DNA from: Mycobacterium sp.
GTDB taxonomy: Bacteria; Actinomycetota; Actinomycetes; Mycobacteriales; Mycobacteriaceae
Assembly: GCA_003987775.1 (NCBI GenBank)
Contig: RXJD01000032.1
Location: 1-63,509 of the forward strand
Direction of reading: 5' to 3'
Length of the DNA stretch: 63,509 nt
The position numbers were made by a program, and so were the translations under genes. Below the pieces are notes generated by a model. The model made no database searches. It saw only the letters and a list, made by a program, of their open reading frames with translations, and was not told the DNA's origin. This document shows positions 9,378 through 16,735 of the stretch, piece after piece (positions within the stretch are counted from its first letter, which is position 1; every line of letters begins with the position of its first letter).

Positions 9378-9835
9378 TGGCACCGCTGCTGACGGCCGGT
9401 AGCGGTTTTCTGCTGGCCGTGCTGTGGATGGATCTCATCTTCGACGTTCAGACAATCGGGCACGCCGGGCCGGAACTGCCCGAGACCGTATTGGAGTCGG
9501 TCGCGAGCTACTATCGCCGCGCCACCACCACCTCCCAGCCGATGAGCCGGTTGATCGCCGTGGTGATGGTGATCTTGTTGGGCTCGCTGGTATTTCAGGC
9601 CGCCAACGGCCGCGATCCGGTATGGGTGTTGGTGATCTCGGGTGGCACCGCAGCCATTCCGGTGGCGCTGGCTCTGACGCGCATCGTCCCGAACGCGATC
9701 CGGTTGGGCAGTCGTGTCGACCCGCCGGACGAACAGACTCGCCTCGCCCGTGCGGTGTGCCGCGACCACCTCATCTGCTTCGCCTGCATGCTCGGCTTTT
9801 TGGCGCTGTGGGTGGCCCGCGGCCTGCTGATCTGA
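9377..9835 (+). CDS. multi-pass membrane protein, unknown function
   Basis: A 152-aa protein whose ATG (9377) overlaps the TGA of the preceding membrane gene. Hydrophobic segments are at about residues 4-24, 58-77, 81-101 and 130-150, so probably four helices. The loop after helix 1 is polar (TIGHAGPELPETVLESVASYYRRAT). No catalytic motif is apparent. Given the tight coupling with the gene at 8979, the two proteins probably act together in the membrane. Family not recognised. Confidence 0.75.
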   Translation: MAPLLTAGSGFLLAVLWMDLIFDVQTIGHAGPELPETVLESVASYYRRATTTSQPMSRLIAVVMVILLGSLVFQAANGRDPVWVLVISGGTAAIPVALALTRIVPNAIRLGSRVDPPDEQTRLARAVCRDHLICFACMLGFLALWVARGLLI

Positions 9836-9895
9836 AGGGGCCTAGTCCGTACAAACGGGACCTGGCTGGTCTCGTCGGCGATATTCGTATTAAAC

Positions 9896-9909
9896 TAGAA
9901 CACGTTTCA
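9896..9909. promoter_or_regulatory. KstR-like operator before the nitronate monooxygenase gene
   Basis: TAGAACACGTTTCA matches every fixed position of the KstR palindrome TnnAACnnGTTnnA. It ends 37 bp before the ATG at 9947, where a repressor would block the promoter. KstR is the TetR-type repressor of the mycobacterial cholesterol catabolic regulon, relieved by sterol-derived CoA esters. A nearly identical site lies before CYP125 at 13717. The assignment rests on motif matching by eye. Confidence 0.7.
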
Positions 9910-9946
9910 ATTTCTTGCATCGGTCTCGCGCCCCACAGGAGTAGGC

Positions 9947-11077
9947 ATGCACACCGCCCTATGCGATCAACTCGGTATCGAGTTCCCGATCTTCGCGTTC
10001 ACCCACTGCCGCGATGTCGTCGTCGCTGTCAGCAAAGCCGGCGGGTTTGGCGTGCTGGGCGCCGTCGGCTTCACCCCTGAGCAGCTTGAGATCGAATTGA
10101 ACTGGATCGACGAAAACATCGGAGACCACCCCTACGGCGTGGACATCGTCATCCCCAATAAGTACGAAGGCATGGACGCCCACCTGTCAGCCGAGGAATT
10201 GGCCGACACCCTGCGCAAGATGGTGCCGCAGGAGCACCTGGACTTCGGCAAGAAAATCCTTGCCGACCACGGCGTTCCCGTCGAGGACAGCGACGGCGAC
10301 AGTCTGCAGCTGCTGGGCTGGACGGAGGCTACCGCCACTCCCCAGGTCGAGGTCGCGCTCAAGCACCCGAAGGTGACGATGATCGCCAACGCGCTGGGCA
10401 CTCCCCCGGCGGACATGATCAAGCACATTCACGCCGAAGGCCGCAAGGTGGCGGCGCTGTGCGGGTCGCCGTCGCAGGCCCGCAAGCACGCCGACGCGGG
10501 CGTCGACATCATCATCGCCCAGGGCGGTGAGGCCGGCGGGCACTGCGGCGAGGTCGGCTCAATTGTGTTGTGGCCCCAGGTTGTCAAGGAGGTCGCGCCG
10601 GTTCCGGTCCTGGCCGCCGGCGGCATCGGCAGCGGCCAGCAGATCGCCGCGGCGCTGGCGCTGGGCGCCCAAGGCGCCTGGACCGGTTCGCAGTGGTTGA
10701 TGGTCGAGGAATCCTCCAACACGCCCGTGCAGCAAGCCGCGTACATCAAGGCAGGCAGCCGGGACACCGTGCGCAGCCGGTCGTTCACCGGCAAACCGGC
10801 CCGGATGCTGCGTAACGACTGGACCGAGGCGTGGGAGCAGCCGGACAACCCCAAGCCGCTGGGAATGCCGTTGCAGTACATGGTTTCCGGCATGGCCGTT
10901 CGCGCCACCAACCGGTACCCGAACGAGTCGGTCGACGTGGCGTTCAACCCGGTCGGGCAGGTCGTCGGTCAGTTCCAGAAGGTGGAGAAGACTGCGACGG
11001 TCATCGAACGCTGGGTGCAGGAATACCTCGAGGCCACCACTCGGCTCGACGAACTCAACGCCGCCGCCGCTATCTGA
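9947..11077 (+). CDS. nitronate monooxygenase / 2-nitropropane dioxygenase family (Rv1894c-like)
   Basis: A 376-aa TIM-barrel flavoprotein, the same length I recall for Rv1894c. Visible motifs are KAGGFGVLGAVGF near the N-terminus, the phosphate-binding run IIAQGGEAGGHCGEVGS around residues 185-200 with the active-site His, and VLAAGGIGSGQQIAAALALGAQG near 220-240. The family uses FMN to oxidise alkyl nitronates, but many relatives act as enoyl or ketoacyl reductases, so the substrate is open. RBS AGGAG precedes the ATG. The perfect KstR-like palindrome upstream ties it to sterol or lipid catabolism by inference. Confidence 0.9.
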   Translation: MHTALCDQLGIEFPIFAFTHCRDVVVAVSKAGGFGVLGAVGFTPEQLEIELNWIDENIGDHPYGVDIVIPNKYEGMDAHLSAEELADTLRKMVPQEHLDFGKKILADHGVPVEDSDGDSLQLLGWTEATATPQVEVALKHPKVTMIANALGTPPADMIKHIHAEGRKVAALCGSPSQARKHADAGVDIIIAQGGEAGGHCGEVGSIVLWPQVVKEVAPVPVLAAGGIGSGQQIAAALALGAQGAWTGSQWLMVEESSNTPVQQAAYIKAGSRDTVRSRSFTGKPARMLRNDWTEAWEQPDNPKPLGMPLQYMVSGMAVRATNRYPNESVDVAFNPVGQVVGQFQKVEKTATVIERWVQEYLEATTRLDELNAAAAI

Positions 11078-11079
11078 GC

Positions 11080-11298
11080 TCAGTCCAGGTCGTCGTCTTT
11101 ACCGGTGAAGACCTCTTTGACCCGGTCGACGGCGTGCGTGCCGATCTCGATGGAGTTCTGGACGATGCCGCTGGCGCCGCCGGCGATGTCACCACGGATG
11201 ATGTCGCTTGCGTGCTCGACGATGTCCGAAGCCTTCTCGACGGCGTTGGTGGCGATGTCGCGGACGGCGTCTACGGCATCTTTGGGGTCGAACGCCAT
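11080..11298 (-). CDS. small amphipathic helical protein (Rv1893-like)
   Basis: A 72-aa protein, MAFDPKDAVDAVRDIATNAVEKA, with repeating amphipathic helical segments (VEKASDIVEHASDIIRGD and SGIVQNSIEIGTHAVDRVKEV) and an acidic tail. The start at 11298 has a good GAGGAG site about 9 bp upstream; longer ORF versions lack one. It has no cysteine, no signal peptide and no membrane segment. From memory Rv1893 has the same length and neighbourhood; its function is unknown. Its stop lies 2 bp from the stop of the convergent nitronate monooxygenase gene. Confidence 0.85.
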   Translation of the reverse strand: MAFDPKDAVDAVRDIATNAVEKASDIVEHASDIIRGDIAGGASGIVQNSIEIGTHAVDRVKEVFTGKDDDLD

Positions 11299-11363
11299 GA
11301 TGAATCTCCTCTTCGTGGGCTGCTCGTGGATATGACGGGTGGATACGACTGTAGGCGCTGGCG

Positions 11364-11639
11364 TCAGTAGTCGACGAGGGTGCGCCAGTAGTCTTCGGGG
11401 ATCTCGCCGCCGGAGCGTAGTACCCGCGCCAGCCCGGCGGCCATCGCGATTCCCAGCAGACCGAGCCACAATCCTGCCAGGCCGATCACCCACCACAGCA
11501 CAGTGGTCACCGTCGGCCACGGTGACAGCACCGCCAGTACGGGGGCGAAGAAGAACCCGGTGCCGATGTACCACGCCGAACCGGCGCGGTCAGACGCCAG
11601 CACGAACCGCAGCCATCGCGGAATCGGGGCGTCGGCCAT
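11364..11639 (-). CDS. small two-pass membrane protein (Rv1892-like)
   Basis: A 91-aa protein, MADAPIPRWLRFVLASDRAGSAWY, with hydrophobic segments at about residues 22-40 (YIGTGFFFAPVLAVLSPWP) and 45-70 (TVLWWVIGLAGLWLGLLGIAM). A short cytoplasmic tail ends in YWRTLVDY. It lies 13 bp downstream of the secreted Rv1891-like gene and upstream of the Rv1893-like gene on the same strand, the order I recall in M. tuberculosis. The start could lie slightly upstream. Function unknown. Confidence 0.75.
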   Translation of the reverse strand: MADAPIPRWLRFVLASDRAGSAWYIGTGFFFAPVLAVLSPWPTVTTVLWWVIGLAGLWLGLLGIAMAAGLARVLRSGGEIPEDYWRTLVDY

Positions 11640-11652
11640 CGGTTCGGCCCTG

Positions 11653-12060
11653 TCAGGGTTCGGGCGGGAAGAAGCCGGCTCCGGTGAACCAGCCCTCCTG
11701 CCAGCCCTGCGCTCCCAGGCACAGCATCGGCAGACCGGCCGGCGACTGGGCCGCCACCTTCGGGCCGGGGCACGGAGCGCCGATCTGCTGAACACCGCGA
11801 AGCGGGTACGAGATGACCCAGTATCCGGTGGTGGCGGCCGGGAACTGGTTGGGCGGCGGGAAGTGGCAGGCTTCGGCCTGTCCGCTGGGGCCGCGACCGA
11901 AGATGAAACGTTCGTAGTTGTCGCATGGCGCACCGAGCGATGCGTCGTAGTTCATCCCCGGAACGTCGCCCTCCCAGCGACCGTTATCGGCACTGGCGAC
12001 CGGTGCTACCCCAATCATCGAACCCGTGATCGCAGCGGCGGCGAGTAATTCGCGAATCAT
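11653..12060 (-). CDS. secreted protein, Rv1891-like
   Basis: A 135-aa protein (the same length I recall for Rv1891) with a clear Sec signal: MIRELLAAAAITGSMIGVAPVASAD, likely cleaved after ASA. The mature part has four cysteines (APCDNYERF, EACHFPPPN, APCPGPK and MLCLGAQ), consistent with two disulphides outside the membrane. AAAGGA lies about 11 bp before ATG 12060; upstream in-frame starts would bury the signal. Function unknown. It probably forms a transcription unit with the next two small genes. Confidence 0.85.
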   Translation of the reverse strand: MIRELLAAAAITGSMIGVAPVASADNGRWEGDVPGMNYDASLGAPCDNYERFIFGRGPSGQAEACHFPPPNQFPAATTGYWVISYPLRGVQQIGAPCPGPKVAAQSPAGLPMLCLGAQGWQEGWFTGAGFFPPEP

Positions 12061-12210
12061 GTCTTCGCTCGTCCTTTCCTGGCACCGGTGCCTCGTTCCT
12101 GAAGAGCATATCGTTTGCTGCAGTCGCCACAAGGCCGTATCGGCAGCCGGAATCCGTGCTCATCGGCATAGCCACATATGCCGCCCGCCGGAAGCGGCCG
12201 GCGGCCGCGG

Positions 12211-13638
12211 CTAAGTGAGAACCGGAGCCAGAACCGGGCAGGTGTTCACCGGCGGGATCAGATGCAGGATCGATCCGAGCGCACAGCTCAGCACGGACAG
12301 CCCGGTGACACTCGGCTGGCCAAAGCTCAACGACAGTCCGGGATTCAGCGACGGCACATAAGGATAGGTGTCCGGCAGATACGACGGCGGCAACAACCCG
12401 ATGTCGACCAGGGCGGCCTGCGGTCCCTGCACCGCGCCCTTGGCCAGGTCGAAGGTGACGGTGAAGGGGTCGATCACCTGCCACAGCCTGGCCGGCGTGG
12501 GCACGTTCGGGTAGTCGGCGCCGATGCCGATGTTGCCGTAGCCGAGATCCACCAGCACCCGCAGGTCCGGTTGGATCAGGTCGGCGAGGGGCGGCCCCAG
12601 CAGCGGAATGTCGCGGATCGGCTGCACCAGCGGCAGATTCTGCGTCAGCAACATGTAGTACTGGCTGCTGCCGGTGTACCCCGGCGACGTCGGCAGCAGC
12701 ACGGCGCCGGCGACCTGGGCTGCCGTCAGGTGCTGATAGGTGTCGTGCAGATAGAAGTAGCCCATGATGGCGTTGAGGTCGGACAAGATGTGCAGGGGGT
12801 ATTGCGGGGCGTTGGCCACGCCTTCGTACTGAATCCCGTACATGGAGGTCGGGTAGGGGCTGTTCGGTGGGGTTGCCCCGGTGAACGGCACGTCGAGGAA
12901 CGGGATATAGAAGCCGGGGAACCGCGCGAGTATGCCCCCGTCGGGAGTGTTGGGGTTGCTCGCCAGCACGAAGGACAACTGGCCCGCATACGGGTTGCCC
13001 ATCGCCATCAGCGCGTTGATCTCGTTGGTGGCGATGGCGGCGCTCTGCGAGTAGCCGAACACGACGACGGAGTTGCCCAGCGTGCTGATCTGATGATTGA
13101 TCTCGTTGTTGAGCAGCGTGACGCCCTGGGCGACGGACTGGCCGAAGGTCAGGTTTCCGGTGACCGGCCAGAATTGCTCGGGCGTGAACAACCCTTGTGG
13201 CAATGCCCCCGGAAAACGGGGCTGGATGTAGGCGTCGTTGATTGCCGCCACGTACTCGGGAAGGGGTAGCGGATTGTCGGTGCCGCCCATGATCAGTGCC
13301 GTCAGGGGATCCGCGGCCGCGATCGGCGCGAACCCCGCAACCAGGGATGCGTTCGCGGCCTCTGCGTCGGCATACCATCGCGCCGCCGCCGCAAGCGTCT
13401 CGCTGAACCGGGCGTGGAACGCCGCCGCCTGCTCGGCCACAGCTTGATATTGCTTGCCGTACAACGACATTGCGTTCGCGATGGCGGCTGAAACTTCGTC
13501 ACCGGCCGCGGCGATCACGCCGGATATCGGTGCCGCCGCAGCGGCGTTGGCGCCGGCGACCGCCTCCCGAATCTCGGTGAGATCCGCGGCGGCGGTCGCC
13601 AATGTTTCGGGGGCGCTCAACACCAGCATGTCGGCCAT
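12211..13638 (-). CDS. PE family protein with PE-PPE serine-hydrolase domain
   Basis: A 475-aa protein. Residues 1-100 are a PE domain ([31 protein letters not shown], and YADAE as the YxxxE secretion motif). From about residue 140 an alpha/beta-hydrolase of the PE-PPE type (PF08237) follows, with the nucleophile elbow FGYSQSA. Biochemically studied members are esterases/cutinase-like enzymes, exported by ESX systems to the surface. The C-terminus ends LIPPVNTCPVLAPVLT. There is no PGRS. It is oriented away from the CYP125 operon, sharing a 195-bp intergenic region that holds a KstR-like site, so co-regulation is possible but unproven. Confidence 0.93.
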   Translation of the reverse strand: MADMLVLSAPETLATAAADLTEIREAVAGANAAAAAPISGVIAAAGDEVSAAIANAMSLYGKQYQAVAEQAAAFHARFSETLAAAARWYADAEAANASLVAGFAPIAAADPLTALIMGGTDNPLPLPEYVAAINDAYIQPRFPGALPQGLFTPEQFWPVTGNLTFGQSVAQGVTLLNNEINHQISTLGNSVVVFGYSQSAAIATNEINALMAMGNPYAGQLSFVLASNPNTPDGGILARFPGFYIPFLDVPFTGATPPNSPYPTSMYGIQYEGVANAPQYPLHILSDLNAIMGYFYLHDTYQHLTAAQVAGAVLLPTSPGYTGSSQYYMLLTQNLPLVQPIRDIPLLGPPLADLIQPDLRVLVDLGYGNIGIGADYPNVPTPARLWQVIDPFTVTFDLAKGAVQGPQAALVDIGLLPPSYLPDTYPYVPSLNPGLSLSFGQPSVTGLSVLSCALGSILHLIPPVNTCPVLAPVLT

Positions 13639-13716
13639 CGGTTCAATGAAACGGCCGCCGTGACGCGCCTGCTAGTGCCGAAAGTCCCCGTCGGGGTGCC
13701 GGATCAGGGGTGCCGC

Positions 13717-13730
13717 CTGAACACGTTTCA
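13717..13730. promoter_or_regulatory. KstR-like operator before the CYP125 operon
   Basis: CTGAACACGTTTCA differs from the KstR consensus TnnAACnnGTTnnA only at the first base. It shares the 12-mer GAACACGTTTCA exactly with the site at 9896. It is 103 bp upstream of the proposed TTG start of the P450 and 78 bp upstream of the divergent PE gene. Confidence 0.6.
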
Positions 13731-13833
13731 GTTCGGCTTTGGCGTCTTTTGTTCCCAAGCTTCCCAACTGTGGTGTAGCAAGGAATTATTGGCACGGGAC
13801 GCCCACGTGAACACGGTTACGAGGAGTAGGCAA

Positions 13834-15129
13834 TTGTCAACGACGCCAGCCGAACCGCAAGCAAAGCCCAACCTGCCCCCCGGGTTCGATTTCACCGACC
13901 CGGACATCCACGCGGAGCGTCTGCCGGTGGAGGAACTCGCCGAGCTACGCCGAACCGCACCGATCTGGTGGAACGAGCAGCCCTATGGCGCCGGTGGTTT
14001 CGATGACGGCGGCTTCTGGGTGGTGACCAAGCACAACGACGTCAAGGAGATCTCCCGGCGTAGCGATGTGTTCTCCAGCCTGGCCAAGACCGCACTCCCC
14101 CGCTATAAGGATGGCACCGTCGGGGAGCAGATCGAGCGCGGCAAGTTCGTCCTGCTCAACCAGGACGCCCCGCAGCACACCCACCTGCGCAAGATCATCT
14201 CCCGCGGCTTCACCCCGCGCGCCGTCGAGCGGCTGCGCGACGACCTCGCCGAACGTGCCCGCCGCATCGTCGAGGTAGCGGCCTCGCAGGGCTCCGGCGA
14301 CTTTGTCGAGCAGGTGTCCTGCGAGTTGCCGTTGCAGGCGATCGCAGGTCTGCTGGGGGTGCCGCAAGAGGACCGGATGAAACTGTTTCACTGGTCCAAT
14401 CAGATGGTGGGTGACCAGGATCCCGAGTTCGCCAGCAACGATGCCATCACCGCCTCGGTGGAACTGATCATGTACGCGATGCAGATGGCCGCCGACCGGG
14501 CGCAGAACCCCGGCGAAGACATCGTGACCAAGCTGGTTCAGGCCGACGTCGACGGCCACAAACTCAGCGACGACGAATTCGGCTTCTTCGTCATCCTGCT
14601 CGCGGTGGCCGGCAACGAGACCACCCGCAACTCCATCACCCAGGGCATGATGGCTTTCACCGACTTCCCGGATCAGTGGGAGCTCTACAAGCGGGAACGT
14701 CCGGTCACCACGGCCGACGAGATCGTCCGCTGGGCCACGCCGGTGACCTCCTTCCAGCGCACCGCGCTGGAGGACTACGAGCTCTCCGGTGTCCAGATCA
14801 AGAAGGGCCAGCGGGTGGTGATGGTCTACCGCTCGGCCAATTTCGACGAAGACGTATTCGACGACCCGTTCACCTTCAACATCAAGCGCGATCCCAATCC
14901 GCATGTGGGCTTCGGGGGTACCGGCGCGCACTACTGCATCGGCGCCAATCTGGCCCGCATGACGATCGACCTGATGTTCAACGCGATCGCCGACGCGATG
15001 CCCGACCTGGAATCGGTCGGCACACCCGAGCGGCTGCGTTCGGGCTGGCTCAACGGCATCAAACATTGGCAGGTGGATTACCACACCGAGGGAACAGCTT
15101 CCGGTCAGCAATGTCCGGTAACCCACTGA
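13834..15129 (+). CDS. cytochrome P450, CYP125 family
   Basis: A 431-aa P450 beginning at TTG 13834 (LSTTPAEPQAKPNLPPGFDFTDPDIHAERLP), 7 bp after a strong GAGGAG. The ORF extends 58 codons further upstream but without homology. The I-helix AGNETTRN and heme ligand loop FGGTGAHYCIGANLAR are intact, and long stretches (SRGFTPRAVERL, VSCELPLQAIAGLLGVPQEDR, RLRSGWLNGIKHWQVDY) match my memory of CYP125A1 (Rv3545c), the cholesterol C26/27-hydroxylase. The setting differs from the main cholesterol cluster, so this may be a second CYP125 copy. It is followed by an alcohol dehydrogenase that could oxidise the terminal alcohol. A KstR-like box lies upstream. Confidence 0.93.
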   Translation: MSTTPAEPQAKPNLPPGFDFTDPDIHAERLPVEELAELRRTAPIWWNEQPYGAGGFDDGGFWVVTKHNDVKEISRRSDVFSSLAKTALPRYKDGTVGEQIERGKFVLLNQDAPQHTHLRKIISRGFTPRAVERLRDDLAERARRIVEVAASQGSGDFVEQVSCELPLQAIAGLLGVPQEDRMKLFHWSNQMVGDQDPEFASNDAITASVELIMYAMQMAADRAQNPGEDIVTKLVQADVDGHKLSDDEFGFFVILLAVAGNETTRNSITQGMMAFTDFPDQWELYKRERPVTTADEIVRWATPVTSFQRTALEDYELSGVQIKKGQRVVMVYRSANFDEDVFDDPFTFNIKRDPNPHVGFGGTGAHYCIGANLARMTIDLMFNAIADAMPDLESVGTPERLRSGWLNGIKHWQVDYHTEGTASGQQCPVTH

Positions 15130-15144
15130 GCGACAGAGAGACCC

Positions 15145-16158
15145 ATGCCCACGCATAAGGCTGTACACGTTCAGTCCGCCGGTGCGCCGCTCGAGCTCAC
15201 CGATGTCGAGACCTCGCCGCCGGGGCGCGGCGAGGTACGCATCGCGGTGACCGCCTGCGGCATCTGCGGCACCGACGCGCACTTCGTCAACGGCGGATTC
15301 CCGGATATGTCATGGCCACTGACGCCTGGCCACGAGATCGCCGGAACCATTGCCGAACTCGGCGACGGTGTCGAAGAATTCGCGGTCGGTGACCGCGTCG
15401 CGGTCGGCTGGTTCGGCGGCAACTGCAATCATTGCGACCCGTGCCGCAAAGGCATTCTGATCCACTGCGCCAATGGGAAGGTGCCGAGCTGGCAATACCC
15501 CGGCGGCTACGCGGAATCCGTGACGGTGCCCGCCACGGCGCTGGCGCGGATTCCCGAAGGGCTCAGCGACGTCGACGCCGCCCCGATGGGGTGTGCGGGC
15601 GTCACCACCTACAACGCGTTGCGCCACACCCGGGCGCTGCCCGGTGACCGGGTCGCCGTCCTCGGGGTCGGGGGTCTGGGGCACCTCGGTGTGCAGTGGG
15701 CCCGTGCCATGGGATTTGAAACGATCGCCATCGCGCGGGGCACCGGCAAAGCCGAAGACGCCAAGAAGCTGGGCGCTCACCACTACATCGACTCCACCGC
15801 GGTGAATGTCGCCGAAGCGCTGCGCACCCTGGGCGGCGTCGCGGTTGTCCTTGCTACAGCGGGCAATTCGAAGGCCATGGCCGACACCGTCGGCGGCTTA
15901 TTGCCGCAGGGCGAGCTGGTCACCATCGGGGTGACGCCCGAGCCGCTTCCGATCAGTCCCGTGCAATTGATCACGCCCGGGCTCAGCATCATCGGCCATC
16001 CCTCGGGAACTGCGAAAGATATCGAGGAGACAATGCATTTCGCGCTGCTGTCAGGGGTGCGCGCGTGGATCGAGGAGCTGCCCCTGCCGCAGGCCGCCGA
16101 GGGGTACGCGGCCCTGGAGCAGGGCAAGGCCCACTACCGCACCGTCCTCACGGTCTGA
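15145..16158 (+). CDS. zinc alcohol dehydrogenase (AdhA-like)
   Basis: A 337-aa medium-chain dehydrogenase. The catalytic zinc ligands appear in TACGICGTDAHF and TPGHEIAG; the structural zinc lobe is CNHCDPCRKGILIHC; the NAD(P) motif is LGVGGLGHLG. It resembles the AdhA/cinnamyl-alcohol dehydrogenase branch. It starts 15 bp after the CYP125 stop, so it is almost certainly co-transcribed. The natural reading is that it converts the P450's terminal alcohol to an aldehyde, though sequence alone does not prove the substrate. Confidence 0.92.
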   Translation: MPTHKAVHVQSAGAPLELTDVETSPPGRGEVRIAVTACGICGTDAHFVNGGFPDMSWPLTPGHEIAGTIAELGDGVEEFAVGDRVAVGWFGGNCNHCDPCRKGILIHCANGKVPSWQYPGGYAESVTVPATALARIPEGLSDVDAAPMGCAGVTTYNALRHTRALPGDRVAVLGVGGLGHLGVQWARAMGFETIAIARGTGKAEDAKKLGAHHYIDSTAVNVAEALRTLGGVAVVLATAGNSKAMADTVGGLLPQGELVTIGVTPEPLPISPVQLITPGLSIIGHPSGTAKDIEETMHFALLSGVRAWIEELPLPQAAEGYAALEQGKAHYRTVLTV

Positions 16159-16161
16159 TTC

Positions 16162-16719
16162 GTGGCCACCGACGACAACGCCGCGTGGACGTTCGATGCG
16201 GCCGACGGCGAATTGACTTTGCACACCGGAGTTGCCGGCCGTGCTGCCAGGATGGGGCACCGGCTCACCATCGCGATGACGCGGTGGCAGGCGACCGTGA
16301 ATTGGCATGACGGACAGCCTGATACGGCCAACGTGGTGGTCGAGGTGGATTCGTTCGACGTGTTGCGCGGCGAAGGTGGCGTCAAGGGCCTGTCCGGGCC
16401 GGAGAAGGCGCTGGTGCGTTCGAATGCACTGAAGTCGTTGTCCGCGAATCGGTTTCCGGAGATTCGCTTTGACACCGACTCGATCGAAAAGACCGACGAC
16501 GGTTACCGGCTGAACGGGAAGCTGCAGATCCGCGGCAAGGAGCGCGACCACTCCGTAGACCTGCACACCGAGGAACTCGCGGACTCCTGGCGCCTGTCGC
16601 TGCAGTCCACGGTCCGGCAGTCGGATTTCGGCATCAAGCCCTACTCGTTGCTGATGGGATCGCTGCAGGTAGCCGACGACGTGACGGTGTCTTTCACCGC
16701 GACCCGGCCCAAAGCCTGA
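16162..16719 (+). CDS. YceI-family lipid-binding protein
   Basis: A 185-aa YceI-like protein starting at GTG 16162, 3 bp after the ADH stop. Typical elements are WTFDAADGELTLHTGVAGRAARMGHRL (the S/GH..H region), VEVDSFDVLRG, FPEIRFDTDSIEKTDDGYRLNGKLQIRGKERDH, and the terminal SLLMGSLQVADDVTVSFT strand. YceI folds are lipocalin-like barrels that bind isoprenoid or other long lipids. There is no signal peptide, so it is probably cytosolic. In this operon it could carry the hydrophobic substrate or product of CYP125/ADH (inference). Confidence 0.88.
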   Translation: MATDDNAAWTFDAADGELTLHTGVAGRAARMGHRLTIAMTRWQATVNWHDGQPDTANVVVEVDSFDVLRGEGGVKGLSGPEKALVRSNALKSLSANRFPEIRFDTDSIEKTDDGYRLNGKLQIRGKERDHSVDLHTEELADSWRLSLQSTVRQSDFGIKPYSLLMGSLQVADDVTVSFTATRPKA

Positions 16720-16735
16720 CCGTTATTCGGGCGGA

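Noticed and set aside
11984-13378. 464-aa minus-strand ORF
   Set aside because: Out-of-frame shadow of the PE hydrolase gene; no domain, extreme Arg/Pro content.
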